In this document: positions 55,153 through 63,573 of the stretch, one piece after another | Layout of the letters: each line of letters begins with the position of its first letter | How positions within the stretch are numbered: the first letter of the stretch is position 1 | DNA from: an uncultured Roseivirga sp. | GTDB taxonomy: Bacteria > Bacteroidota > Bacteroidia > Cytophagales > Cyclobacteriaceae | Assembly (NCBI GenBank): GCA_947493005.1 | Contig: CANLOY010000001.1 | Coordinates: 682,001-746,000, forward strand | Direction: 5' to 3' | DNA: 64,000 bases | Notes under the pieces: model-generated | What the model was told of the DNA's origin: nothing | What the model saw: only the letters and a program-made list of their open reading frames with translations | The model's database searches: none | Position numbers and translations under genes: made by a program

Positions 55153-56517
55153 TTAATTTGACCAGTCACCTTCATTTTCAGGCCCCATATTTCCTTCTAC
55201 ACTTTTCAGTAACTCTTTAGCATTATAAACCTTACCCCCTTTTATAACCCAAGATACATTCCGTGTATTTGTGATTTCTGTCAAAGGGTTTCCTGTTACT
55301 ACAAAAGCATCTGCCAATTTGCTCACGGCTATGCTGCCCAGCTTGTCACTCATTCTTAAAGCTGTGGCTCCGTTAATGGTAGCTATTTTGAGCACCTCTT
55401 TATTTGGAATTCCGATCGAAACCAGCGCTTCCATTTCTCTATGTGCACTAAAGCCAGCAATGTATTCCCCTACAGAAGGGTGGTCTGTACCCAAAGTGAT
55501 CTTTCCTCCTCTATCAAAGTATCGTTTGACAGTTATCTTCTTCACGTCAAATATCTTCTGAAACATATCCAGCTTCTGCCGCGTATCTTTTGTGATTTTA
55601 TAGGCATATGGCGTTAAGTACTTACGCTCATCATGCCAATGGTTATAGAATTCTTCACGATGACCATAGTAGCCATAAGCAGTTAGTGTGGCATCAAAAA
55701 AGACTCCGTTAGCAATGAAATGATCTATTTGTTTATCAATGGCAGGGTCATTTAAATCAAGGTCTTGTAGAGTAGCATAGGCCGATTTTGAATTTGGTAG
55801 GGCGTCTCCTCCTAAAAAGTGTTCAATTCTATCGATGCCCATGTTTATGGCGTCTCTTGGATTAACTGTATTCCTATAACCCGAACCCAAATGACCTGTT
55901 ACCGGCAAGCCATGCATATGGGCCCTTTCTATCAGCGCTTTAAGCAAAACTGGTGAAATCCCTTTCGCTTTAAAACCTGCTACCCCCAGTTCTGCCCATT
56001 TATCAACTGTACTGTAAACATCCTGAATAGTTGTACTCCTGTTCCAGGCTGGAAAAGCTGTTCCGAAATATGGTCCAGAGCTATGAATTCTTGCACCAAT
56101 TTTTTCGCCTCTGTTGATTTTCCTCCTGGCTTCCAACATAACTTCAGGTTGAATTTCGCCACCTGGAAATGTGGAAGTAACTCCGTTAGCTAAAAAGATT
56201 ACAGGGTTGGCCTCCACCTCATCCCTTCTTACTCCTTCAAAAGTGACTCTGTAATGGGCATGAAGGTCAAAAATCCCTGGGAGTAAGTATTGATTATCAT
56301 CCAGCTCAATAACTTCATAACCTTCGGTTGAACTTAAAGATCCACTAAGCGACACGAACTTCCCGCTTCGGATAACTATCCCCTTGTTTTCGATCATATC
56401 CCCTGATTCAACATCGAAATAGGCCCCACCTTTTATATATAGGTTCTGTCCTGAGACACTCATCGAAATCAAAAGCAGCAGAATTGCGAAAAGGTTGCTG
56501 GTTATTATCTTTTTCAT
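55153..56517 (-). CDS. Exported metal-dependent amidohydrolase
   Basis: A 454-residue amidohydrolase-superfamily enzyme with signal peptide MKKIITSNLFAILLLLISMS to about SGQ. Metal ligands: H-x-H in GIFDLHAHYR, later His in GLPVTGHLGSG and RIEHFLGG, and the catalytic Asp in TLGTDHPSVGEY. The N-terminal and C-terminal strands form the small beta-sandwich (NKGIVIRSGKFVSL and GSIAVSKLADAFVVTG). Relatives are imidazolonepropionase- or prolidase-like; the substrate cannot be read. Single gene. Confidence 0.9.
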   Translation of the reverse strand: MKKIITSNLFAILLLLISMSVSGQNLYIKGGAYFDVESGDMIENKGIVIRSGKFVSLSGSLSSTEGYEVIELDDNQYLLPGIFDLHAHYRVTFEGVRRDEVEANPVIFLANGVTSTFPGGEIQPEVMLEARRKINRGEKIGARIHSSGPYFGTAFPAWNRSTTIQDVYSTVDKWAELGVAGFKAKGISPVLLKALIERAHMHGLPVTGHLGSGYRNTVNPRDAINMGIDRIEHFLGGDALPNSKSAYATLQDLDLNDPAIDKQIDHFIANGVFFDATLTAYGYYGHREEFYNHWHDERKYLTPYAYKITKDTRQKLDMFQKIFDVKKITVKRYFDRGGKITLGTDHPSVGEYIAGFSAHREMEALVSIGIPNKEVLKIATINGATALRMSDKLGSIAVSKLADAFVVTGNPLTEITNTRNVSWVIKGGKVYNAKELLKSVEGNMGPENEGDWSN

Positions 56518-56595
56518 AAGTCTAACTTTCTAATAAATATATAGTTACAGAATTAAAAGCTAACTCAAGAACTGATAAGAGGTACAAAAAACTAT

Positions 56596-57804
56596 CTATT
56601 TCAATATAGTATTAACAGCAAGACCTTGCGTAAGTGTTTTATGAACCGGGCACCTACCTGCAATTTCAGCAATACGTGCTCTTTGAGCATCAGTCAGATT
56701 TCCGCTTAACTCCAGTTCCAAATCAATAATCTCTACCTTGCTTTTCTCATCAAGTGATTCAGCATCTGCAGCATGCCTCTTTTCACGATTCAAGTGAACT
56801 TTTACTTCATGAAGATCTATTCCTTTATGGTTGGCATACATTCGTATTGTCATTGCAGTGCACGCACCAAGTGCCGATACCAGCAGGTCATAAGGTGTTC
56901 CACCTAAGTCGGTTCCTCCCACACTTGTAGGCTCATCAGCAATCAGATAGTGGCCATTGGCCAAAACCTCGGTTAAATATCCTCGCTCTTTTTCATTCCG
57001 AACAACTACTTGTCTATCGGTGGTCAAGTCTGCTTTTGTTTCATCAGAAACATATCTTTTTGCCCAAGAGGCTATCACCTCACCTACATAAGAAGCGTCC
57101 TCTTTTCTGGTCAAAAGATGGTCGGCACCATCAAGCGAAACATAGCTTTTGGGATGCATGGCATTGATATAAATCTTCTCAGCATTCTTAATGTCCACAG
57201 TTTCATCTTGAGGAGAGTGTAGAATCAGCAAGGGCTTTTTAAGGGATTTAAGCATAGTTGCCAAGTCCGTTTTTTCAAGATCATCGACAAATTGCTTTTT
57301 AATTTTAAAAGGTCTTCCGCCTAAAGAAACCTGAGCCTCTCCTGCAGACTCAATTTCTTCCAAAGCATTTTGAAAAAGATGTTTTACATGTGGAGGGTCT
57401 GCAGGAGCTCCCACCGTGGCAACGGCCTCTGCTGAAGGAATACTACTAGCTGCCATCAATACAGCAGCGCCACCTAAAGAGTGGCCTATTAGAATTTTCG
57501 GGGCTTCATATTGTTGTTTCAAATATGAAGACGCAAGAATCAAGTCTTGAACATTGCTGGAAAAATTAGTGTCTGCAAAATCTCCTTCACTCTCTCCCAA
57601 CCCAGTAAAATCAAAACGTAAAACCGCAATTCCTTTTGAAGTCAATGCCCTACTGATATTAGTAACGGCATTTAAGTTTTTAGAACACGTGAAACAATGG
57701 GCAAACAGTGCATAAGCCAGCGGCATTTTGTCTACTGGCATTTCGAGTTTTGCTGACAACGTTTGCCCTTCGGCATTCGGAAACTGAAGTTTTATGGTTT
57801 TCAT
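56596..57804 (-). CDS. Alpha/beta hydrolase fused to OsmC-like domain
   Basis: A 402-residue two-domain protein. Residues about 1-250 are an alpha/beta hydrolase with nucleophile elbow LIGHSLGGAAVLM, acid in LHSPQDETVDI and His in DGADHLLTR. Residues about 270-402 are an OsmC/Ohr-type peroxidase domain, with the two redox cysteines in ALGACTAMTIR and AGRCPVHKTL. The fusion is a known bifunctional family, possibly hydrolysing peroxy-esters or lipids and reducing the peroxide. NrtS lies 48 bp upstream in the same direction. Confidence 0.93.
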   Translation of the reverse strand: MKTIKLQFPNAEGQTLSAKLEMPVDKMPLAYALFAHCFTCSKNLNAVTNISRALTSKGIAVLRFDFTGLGESEGDFADTNFSSNVQDLILASSYLKQQYEAPKILIGHSLGGAAVLMAASSIPSAEAVATVGAPADPPHVKHLFQNALEEIESAGEAQVSLGGRPFKIKKQFVDDLEKTDLATMLKSLKKPLLILHSPQDETVDIKNAEKIYINAMHPKSYVSLDGADHLLTRKEDASYVGEVIASWAKRYVSDETKADLTTDRQVVVRNEKERGYLTEVLANGHYLIADEPTSVGGTDLGGTPYDLLVSALGACTAMTIRMYANHKGIDLHEVKVHLNREKRHAADAESLDEKSKVEIIDLELELSGNLTDAQRARIAEIAGRCPVHKTLTQGLAVNTILK

Positions 57805-57852
57805 AATCTCAGGTTTTTATATGAAAGCCAAGTTGAGGAGAAAAAGTTCGGT

Positions 57853-58086
57853 CTACTTATTCAACTTAGCAACGGTGCTCGAATAAATGGAAACAAAAAA
57901 GGGAACCGTATAAGTAATTAAGAATTTAGGCATATGTAGCTGATCAAAGTTTTGATTCACAAAGCATTCTCCCTGATTGATGCAGTTTAAAATGGTGCCC
58001 ACTATCAATGACATTTTAAGTGCTAACAGTAAGTTCTTCTTATCTGAGAAAGCCTGAAGAAAAAGATTCGAGGAACGTGCTTTCAT
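57853..58086 (-). CDS. nrtS: NrtS-like nitrate/nitrite transporter, small membrane protein
   Basis: A 77-residue protein with two hydrophobic segments (about 19-37 and 52-70). The signature ALKMSLIVGTILNCINQGECF followed by a second helix ITYTVPFFVSIYSSTVA matches the small NrtS family, reported to support nitrate/nitrite uptake. No nitrate reductase or other nitrogen genes are in the window, so its role here is uncertain. It lies 48 bp upstream of the hydrolase-OsmC gene and may be co-transcribed. Confidence 0.75.
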   Translation of the reverse strand: MKARSSNLFLQAFSDKKNLLLALKMSLIVGTILNCINQGECFVNQNFDQLHMPKFLITYTVPFFVSIYSSTVAKLNK

Positions 58087-58180
58087 TGCTTATGAATTTT
58101 ATGACCCAACACAAAATTGGGTTTTAAATTTAAAATGCAGTGTCTTCTAAATCACAATTTCAATAAATCACCAATATGCT

Positions 58181-58347
58181 ATAAGGGTCTTCCTCTTTCT
58201 TGTTGTTATTAAAGCGACTACCTTATGAGTATCGCAAACCGCCTGATGGTAAGTGTTGGTTAATTGAGGAATTACCAGCAAAAAGCTTCTGTCAACAAGG
58301 TGAGCGTGAACATAGATCCAAAGCCCGGGACTTTCCGGGCTTTTTTT
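58181..58347 (+). ncRNA. Candidate structured non-coding RNA with terminator (6S-like layout)
   Basis: About 165 nt with no ORF, ending in a strong intrinsic terminator that no upstream plus-strand gene explains. A closing stem pairs 58185-58190 with 58314-58319 (GGGTCT/AGATCC, one wobble). Across an unpaired bubble, CTTGTTG (58199-58205) pairs with CAACAAG (58293-58299), then AAGC (58212-58215) with GCTT (58285-58288). Inside lie a hairpin pairing ACTACC with GGTAAGT and a hairpin GGTTAATT-GAG-GAATTACC (58258-58276). A long rod broken by bubbles resembles 6S RNA, but I do not recognise the sequence with certainty; tmRNA, SRP and RNase P motifs are absent. Confidence 0.5.
58321..58347 (+). 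terminator. Strong intrinsic terminator of the candidate RNA
   Basis: AAGCCCGG-GACTTT-CCGGGCTT followed by a T-run. It ends a rightward transcript that starts upstream of it, in a region with no coding gene, and lies before ferrochelatase. Confidence 0.85.
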
Positions 58348-58394
58348 ATAGCAATGCAATTTTCTTTTGTTTCTGCTGAATAACGTAAAACAAA

Positions 58395-58402
58395 TATCTT
58401 TG
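58395..58402 (+). promoter_or_regulatory. Predicted -7 element for hemH
   Basis: TATCTTTG, an exact TAnnTTTG match, 28 bp before the hemH ATG and just after the terminator, so hemH probably has its own promoter. A TTTC lies 21 bp upstream as a weak -33. Confidence 0.55.
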
Positions 58403-58430
58403 CTCTCAGTTTTATTGGAATATATAAGAA

Positions 58431-59450
58431 ATGGGAAAAGAAAAGATTGGTGTTTTGCTGGTCAACCTGGGCACTCCAGATAGTCCATCAACCAAAGATG
58501 TAAGAAAATACCTTCGCGAATTTTTAATGGATGGCCGGGTGATAGATATCCCATATATTCCTCGTTTTCTTTTGGTCAATGGAATTATTGCTACGTTCAG
58601 GGCACCTAAATCAGCCAAAGAGTATGCTAAACTTTGGGAGGAAAGAGGCTCACCTCTTAAGTTTTATGGATATGACGTGAGAGATCTTCTTCAAAAGTCT
58701 CTGGGAGAAAATTATAAGGTGTCTTTGGGAATGAGATACCAAAGCCCGAGTATTGGGGAAGCCCTTGACGAGCTAAAAGCTGAAAATGTAAAACGAATTA
58801 TTGTCATTCCATTATTTCCTCAATATGCTTCGGCAAGTACTGGGTCTGTCTCTGAAAAAGTAAATGAGCTAGTAAGCAAATGGCAGATCATTCCATCGGT
58901 TTCTCATATCAATCAGTTCATGGATCATCCAAAGTTTTTGGAAGCATTTGCAAACAATGGCAAAGCATTAATGGAAAACCAAGAATATGATCATGTGATT
59001 TTCAGCTATCATGGCTTACCTGAAAGACAAATTAAAAAAGGTTCTGTTGGTCAACAGTGTCAATTAGGTACTTGTTGTAATAAGCTTCATGAGAAAAATA
59101 GGTATTGCTACAGAGCACAGTGCTTTTATACTTCCAGAGAGTTGGCCAAACGCTTAGGCTTAAAAGAAGGTGGTTATACTTCTACTTTCCAATCAAGATT
59201 AGGCAAAGACCCTTGGATTAAACCTTATACTGATGAAGTATTGACAGAATTACCTAAAAAAGGAATTAAGAAGGTACTTGTTTATTCTCCTGCATTCATA
59301 TCTGACTGTCTGGAAACGACACTTGAAGTTGGGGAAGAGTTCAAAGAAAGTTTTTTGGAATCTGGAGGTGATGTTTGGGATTTAGTACCGAGTCTGAACG
59401 TTTCAAATACTTGGATAGAGTGCCTTGAAGATTTGGTAAAATCAGCCTAG
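58431..59450 (+). CDS. hemH: Ferrochelatase
   Basis: A 339-residue enzyme inserting Fe(II) into protoporphyrin IX, the last step of heme b synthesis, at the membrane face. LVNLGTPDSPSTKDVRKYLREFL is the family N-terminus; the catalytic His is in IFSYHGLPERQI, and FLVNGIIATFRAPKSA and YSPAFISDCLETTLE are further signatures. A cysteine-rich stretch with QQCQLGTCCNK and YCYRAQC around residues 210-230 could reflect metal or cluster binding. It stands alone; its TAG overlaps the stop of the convergent lipoprotein gene. Confidence 0.96.
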   Translation: MGKEKIGVLLVNLGTPDSPSTKDVRKYLREFLMDGRVIDIPYIPRFLLVNGIIATFRAPKSAKEYAKLWEERGSPLKFYGYDVRDLLQKSLGENYKVSLGMRYQSPSIGEALDELKAENVKRIIVIPLFPQYASASTGSVSEKVNELVSKWQIIPSVSHINQFMDHPKFLEAFANNGKALMENQEYDHVIFSYHGLPERQIKKGSVGQQCQLGTCCNKLHEKNRYCYRAQCFYTSRELAKRLGLKEGGYTSTFQSRLGKDPWIKPYTDEVLTELPKKGIKKVLVYSPAFISDCLETTLEVGEEFKESFLESGGDVWDLVPSLNVSNTWIECLEDLVKSA

Positions 59451-59460
59451 TTCGCTAGGC
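59445..59460. terminator. TTCG tetraloop hairpin across two stop codons
   Basis: GCCTAG-TTCG-CTAGGC, a perfect 6-bp stem with the stable TTCG loop. The CTAG at 59447-59450 holds the stop codons of both convergent genes. It may protect both 3' ends or terminate; no T-run follows on the plus strand. Confidence 0.5.
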
Positions 59461-59758
59461 GAATTTGTTCAATTCTCAGCTTTGAAGGAGGGTTAGACAA
59501 AGTACTACAATCGGACTTTTCTGTAAGAAATTCAACCTTCATTAAAACCGAAAGTCCATCTTGTTCATATTGCCTGTTCAAGTATGTTGGTTTATATAGC
59601 TCTCCATCTATTCGAACCATATAGCCACAATTTTCTAACCCTTGTATTCCCGAGGAATCCACAATGGTGCCAGAAACATTGGTTACCTGAAAGTCATCCT
59701 TACCACAGGCCATACAGCAAGCAATCAGGATGACAATAAAGAAGGGTTTAAATCTCAT
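59447..59758 (-). CDS. Small lipoprotein, unknown function
   Basis: A 103-residue lipoprotein with signal MRFKPFFIVILIACCMA and lipobox Cys 18. The mature part is about 85 residues with a beta-sandwich-like pattern (VSGTIVDSSGIQGLENCGYMVRID) and two further cysteines (ENCGY and SDCST) that could form a disulfide. No family recognised. Its TAG stop and the hemH TAG share the palindrome CTAG, within a hairpin at 59445-59460. Confidence 0.75.
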   Translation of the reverse strand: MRFKPFFIVILIACCMACGKDDFQVTNVSGTIVDSSGIQGLENCGYMVRIDGELYKPTYLNRQYEQDGLSVLMKVEFLTEKSDCSTLSNPPSKLRIEQIRLAN

Positions 59759-59808
59759 ATGCGCTTTAACCTTTACAATGGTAAACTCTTATGCTTGCAT
59801 AAAAGTTA

Positions 59809-60948
59809 CTAAACCATTGCTGGTTGAAGTATTTCTACAAGTTTATCCAACACATAATCAACTTCTTCTGGTTTATTATACTTTGAAAAAGAAAAGCGGA
59901 TACCTTGTCTGTCTGGGTCTGCTTTAATTCCATTGAGTACGTGAGACCCCATTGTCGCGCCACTATTGCAAGCGCTACCTCCAGAAGCAGAAACACCATT
60001 TATATCCAGGTTGAAAAGCAACATATCATTGTCCTCAAACGGAGGAAAGCTCACATTTAGAACCGTATAAAGACTATATCCATCTCTGATATCACCATTA
60101 AAAGCAACGCCTGGGATACGGTCTTTTAGGCCTGATATCATTCTGTCTTTTAGGTTTCTAATATATCTTTCATGCTCGTTCATTTCGCTATAAGCAATTT
60201 CAAGCGCCTTAGCCAAACCAACGATTCCATGAACATTTTCGGTTCCTCCTCGGTGGTTTCTTTCCTGTCCTCCACCCTCAACAAACCTTCCAATTTTCTT
60301 ACTCTTGCAAACTCTCAGGAACCCAACTCCTTTAGGCCCGTGAAATTTATGAGCAGAACCAACTAAGAAGTGACAATTCAGGCTTTCAGTATCATGAGCA
60401 AAATGTCCCATTGTCTGAACAGTATCTGAATGGAAGATTGCATCATACTGGGAGGCCATTTCACCTATAGCATTGATGTCATTCAGTGTACCTATCTCAT
60501 TGTTAGCATGCATAATTGACACCATAGAACGACTATTATTCTTCAATAACTCATTCAGGTGGTCCATATTAATGTGACCCTCATCGTCCAGCTCAAGATA
60601 GCTCACCTTAACTTTACCTGAATTTTCCAGTTTTCTAGATGTTTCAAGTACGGCTTTATGCTCTATTTCAGTGGTTATGATGTGTTTCAGGTCATATGCT
60701 TCTACACAACACGTAATAGCAGTGTTATCCGCCTCAGTCCCTCCCGAGGTAAAAAAGATCTCTGAAGGAGAAGTATTAAGCAATTCGGCAACAGTTCTCC
60801 TGGCATGTTCAATTTTTGTACGTGCTTCACGCCCATGAGAGTGTGTAGATGACGGATTCCCAAACATATCGAGCATGATTGGCCTCATCGTTTCAAACAC
60901 CTCTGGATCCAGAGGAGTAGTTGCTGCGTTATCAAAATAAACTTTCAT
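59809..60948 (-). CDS. Cysteine desulfurase (IscS/NifS family)
   Basis: A 379-residue PLP enzyme that takes sulfur from cysteine for iron-sulfur clusters or thiolation. Start ATG 60948 gives MKVYFDNAATTPLD, the family start. The PLP-binding Lys is in GSAHKFHGPKGVGFL and the sulfur-acceptor Cys is in SGGSACNSGATMGSHVL, with the short loop of the IscS group. No IscU, SufU or regulator gene is next to it. The upstream neighbour glmM is 14 bp away in the same direction. Confidence 0.94.
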   Translation of the reverse strand: MKVYFDNAATTPLDPEVFETMRPIMLDMFGNPSSTHSHGREARTKIEHARRTVAELLNTSPSEIFFTSGGTEADNTAITCCVEAYDLKHIITTEIEHKAVLETSRKLENSGKVKVSYLELDDEGHINMDHLNELLKNNSRSMVSIMHANNEIGTLNDINAIGEMASQYDAIFHSDTVQTMGHFAHDTESLNCHFLVGSAHKFHGPKGVGFLRVCKSKKIGRFVEGGGQERNHRGGTENVHGIVGLAKALEIAYSEMNEHERYIRNLKDRMISGLKDRIPGVAFNGDIRDGYSLYTVLNVSFPPFEDNDMLLFNLDINGVSASGGSACNSGATMGSHVLNGIKADPDRQGIRFSFSKYNKPEEVDYVLDKLVEILQPAMV

Positions 60949-60962
60949 CACTTCAAAAAATT

Positions 60963-62348
60963 TCAGTTTGACACTATTTCTTTAATATCAGATATAATCT
61001 TGTTAGCCAAATGCTCAGCTGTTGCCTGAGATTCTGATTCAGCATAGATTCTTATAATTGGTTCAGTATTAGATTTTCTCAAATGTACCCATTCCTTGTC
61101 AAATTCGATCTTTACTCCGTCAATCGTATTTATAGGCTGTTTTTCGTACTTCTGTTTAATACTTAAAAGCACATTATCAACATCTATTTCAGGAGAAAGG
61201 TCAATTTTATTCTTAGAAATAAAGTAGTTAGGGTAGGATGATCTTAACATTGACATTGGCTTTCCATAGTTAGCCAAGTGCGTTAAGAAAAGAGCCACTC
61301 CTACTAGCGCATCTCTACCATAGTGAAGCTCAGGATAGATAATACCACCATTACCTTCACCACCAATAACAGCATTCGTTTCCTTCATTTTAGTTACTAC
61401 GTTAACTTCTCCAACTGCTGCTGCAGTATATGTAGCACCATGCTTTTCAGTAACATCTCTCAAAGCTCTTGTAGAAGATAGGTTAGACACCGTATTCCCT
61501 TTGGTTTTAGACAATACATAGTCAGACACCGCTACAAGTGTGTATTCTTCACCAAATGGGCTTCCGTCTTCAGAAATCAAAGCCAGTCTGTCTACATCTG
61601 GATCCACTACTATTCCCAGGTCATATTTTCGTCCTTCTAAAACAGAAGATATTTGCCCCAAGTGCTCAGGTAGGGGTTCCGGATTATGAGGAAACTGACC
61701 GTTTGGTTCACAAAAAAGTTCATGTACTTCTTCTACTCCCAGTGCTTTCAACAATGGAGGAAGAGATATTCCTCCTGTTGAGTTAACACAGTCGATAACC
61801 ACTTTAAACTTAGCCGCTTTTATGGCATCTACATCAACAAGTGGTAAATCCAGTATACTCTGAATGTGTTTTTCTATATAGGTATCGTCTTTAGTTACTT
61901 TACCCAGGCTTTTAACTTCGGCAAAAGTGTAAGCGTCAGAAGCAGCTATTTCTAAAACCTCTTTGCCATCATCACCACTGATAAACTCCCCTTTTTCATT
62001 AAGAAGTTTGAGTGCATTCCACTGCACAGGGTTATGACTCGCTGTTAGTATAATTCCTCCTCCGGCATCTTCGGCAGGAACTGCAACTTCTACAGTAGGC
62101 GTAGTAGAAAGGCCCAGGTCAACTACATCGATTCCCAGACCAATAAGTGTAGATGTCACAAGGTTAGAGATCATTTCTCCAGAGGGGCGGGCATCTCTAC
62201 CGATAATAATTTTAGGCTTCCCAGATTTTTGTTTTACCCATGTTCCAAATGCAGCTGCAAACTTAACTGCATCGATTGGGGTAAGAGATTCGTCAACTTT
62301 TCCTCCTATAGTACCTCGAATCCCAGAAATAGACTTAATTAACGTCAC
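60963..62348 (-). CDS. glmM: Phosphoglucosamine mutase (phosphohexomutase family)
   Basis: A 461-residue alpha-D-phosphohexomutase, most likely converting glucosamine-6-phosphate to glucosamine-1-phosphate for cell-wall precursors. The phospho-serine is Ser 104 in ILTASHNPVQWNALK, the metal loop is VDPDVDRLALI, the sugar loop GGEGNGGIIYP and the phosphate-binding end RKSNTEPIIRIYAE. The start is GTG (62348): no ATG lies in frame at the family N-terminus MTLIKSISGIRGTIGG. A predicted -7 box sits 23 bp upstream. Phosphomannomutase activity cannot be excluded. Confidence 0.92.
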   Translation of the reverse strand: MTLIKSISGIRGTIGGKVDESLTPIDAVKFAAAFGTWVKQKSGKPKIIIGRDARPSGEMISNLVTSTLIGLGIDVVDLGLSTTPTVEVAVPAEDAGGGIILTASHNPVQWNALKLLNEKGEFISGDDGKEVLEIAASDAYTFAEVKSLGKVTKDDTYIEKHIQSILDLPLVDVDAIKAAKFKVVIDCVNSTGGISLPPLLKALGVEEVHELFCEPNGQFPHNPEPLPEHLGQISSVLEGRKYDLGIVVDPDVDRLALISEDGSPFGEEYTLVAVSDYVLSKTKGNTVSNLSSTRALRDVTEKHGATYTAAAVGEVNVVTKMKETNAVIGGEGNGGIIYPELHYGRDALVGVALFLTHLANYGKPMSMLRSSYPNYFISKNKIDLSPEIDVDNVLLSIKQKYEKQPINTIDGVKIEFDKEWVHLRKSNTEPIIRIYAESESQATAEHLANKIISDIKEIVSN

Positions 62349-62370
62349 TTTGTTTTGCTTGGTTTGACTG

Positions 62371-62378
62371 CAAAAGTA
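62371..62378 (-). promoter_or_regulatory. Predicted -7 element for glmM
   Basis: Minus strand TACTTTTG, an exact TAnnTTTG match, 22 bp before the GTG start. Its position supports GTG as the true start, because an upstream start would fall within the promoter. Confidence 0.5.
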
Positions 62379-62442
62379 GCAAAAACAAGCAAAGAAACGT
62401 GCTAATAATTAGGGTTGAAAAGAAAGGGCTGAAATTGACCCT

Positions 62443-62673
62443 TTAATTGAATTTTGCCAGTACCTTATCGACTTCATTATCAGGGTTTCCACAGGCATCT
62501 CCCTCTTTGACATCTTTGCCGCAAAATCCACAACGAACACCCTCTTTGTTTAGAAAAGGGCTTTGAGAAGCACATGTCCCTTTGAACTCGCCATTTTTCA
62601 AGAGAATTAACCTGACGGACATTCCCACAAAAAACAACCCCACCAGTACTAATGTCAATATTAATGTTGTCAT
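62443..62673 (-). CDS. Small membrane protein with Cys-rich cytoplasmic tail
   Basis: A 76-residue protein with one transmembrane helix (about residues 3-22) followed by a soluble part holding CASQSP, VRCGFCGKDV and DACGNP. Four cysteines in a C-x(n)-C-x2-C-x(n)-C layout could bind zinc or an iron-sulfur cluster. Similar short Bacteroidota proteins are usually called membrane or secreted protein with no role. It shares a divergent promoter region with mazG. Confidence 0.75.
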   Translation of the reverse strand: MTTLILTLVLVGLFFVGMSVRLILLKNGEFKGTCASQSPFLNKEGVRCGFCGKDVKEGDACGNPDNEVDKVLAKFN

Positions 62674-62690
62674 GACAGACTAATTTGATG

Positions 62691-62728
62691 CAAATTTAAA
62701 TATACTTGATCGCATAACGCTACCTTTG
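62691..62728. promoter_or_regulatory. Divergent -7 elements for the Cys-rich gene and mazG
   Basis: Minus strand TAAATTTG at 62698-62691 faces the Cys-rich membrane protein; plus strand TACCTTTG at 62721-62728 faces mazG. Both match TAnnTTTG exactly and lie 18 and 33 bp before their start codons. Confidence 0.5.
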
Positions 62729-62760
62729 TCTCATAAGTTTCTGAAAAGTAACATTGCCTT

Positions 62761-63573
62761 ATGATTCAACCTCCTGAAGACCTCCGTAGAAAACAAAAAC
62801 TGGAAGCATTCGACCGTCTTTTGACGATTATGGATGAATTAAGGTTGAATTGCCCCTGGGACAAGAAACAGACTTTAGAAACCATTCGTCATTTGACAAT
62901 TGAAGAGACTTATGAACTTTCCGATGCCATACTGAATGAGAATATTGATGAGGTTAAAAAAGAGATTGGTGACCTGATGCTTCATATGGTATTTTATTCT
63001 AAGATTGCTGATGAAAAAGGCGCTTTTGATGTGGCAGATGCCTTGAATGCCATCAGTGATAAATTAGTAAACAGACACCCTCATATTTATGGAGATGTAG
63101 AAGCCAATGATGAGGAAGCTGTAAAAGCCAATTGGGAGAAGATAAAGCTGAAAGAGAAAGGAAATCAGTCCGTTCTTGGTGGTGTTCCTAAGTCTTTACC
63201 TACGCTTGTGAAGGCGATCCGGATTCAAGACAAAGCCAGGGGCATTGGTTTTGACTGGGAGAAAAAAGAGCAGGTTTGGGAAAAGGTTGAAGAAGAAATG
63301 CAAGAATTCAAAGATGAGTTTAATGCAGCTTCTGATAAGGAAATAGATAAACAAAAAGCACTGGAAGAATTCGGAGATTTAATGTTCTCCTTAGTAAATT
63401 ATTCAAGGTTCATTGATATTGACCCTGAAGAGGCACTGGAAAGAACAAACCTGAAGTTTATCAAGAGGTTTCAGTATCTGGAAACAGAATCCAAAAAGGA
63501 TGGTAAAAACATATCCGAAATGAGCCTTGAAGAGATGGATAAATATTGGGAAAAAGCCAAATCTTTTAAATGA
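62761..63573 (+). CDS. mazG: Nucleoside triphosphate pyrophosphohydrolase MazG
   Basis: A 270-residue house-cleaning enzyme hydrolysing (d)NTPs to monophosphates and pyrophosphate. Two MazG domains are visible: the first with LNCPWDKKQTLETIRHLTIEETYELSDAI and EIGDLMLHMVFYSK (metal-binding E-E-x-x-E and E-x-x-D patterns), the second with EKVEEEMQEFKDEFN and EEFGDLMFSLVNYSRF. Its TGA overlaps the ClC channel start by 4 bp, suggesting coupled translation. Confidence 0.95.
   Translation: MIQPPEDLRRKQKLEAFDRLLTIMDELRLNCPWDKKQTLETIRHLTIEETYELSDAILNENIDEVKKEIGDLMLHMVFYSKIADEKGAFDVADALNAISDKLVNRHPHIYGDVEANDEEAVKANWEKIKLKEKGNQSVLGGVPKSLPTLVKAIRIQDKARGIGFDWEKKEQVWEKVEEEMQEFKDEFNAASDKEIDKQKALEEFGDLMFSLVNYSRFIDIDPEEALERTNLKFIKRFQYLETESKKDGKNISEMSLEEMDKYWEKAKSFK

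Noticed and set aside
58181-58347. tmRNA, SRP RNA or RNase P RNA
   Set aside because: No tRNA-like ends, no resume ORF, no GGAAGG-type SRP loop and no RNase P core motifs.
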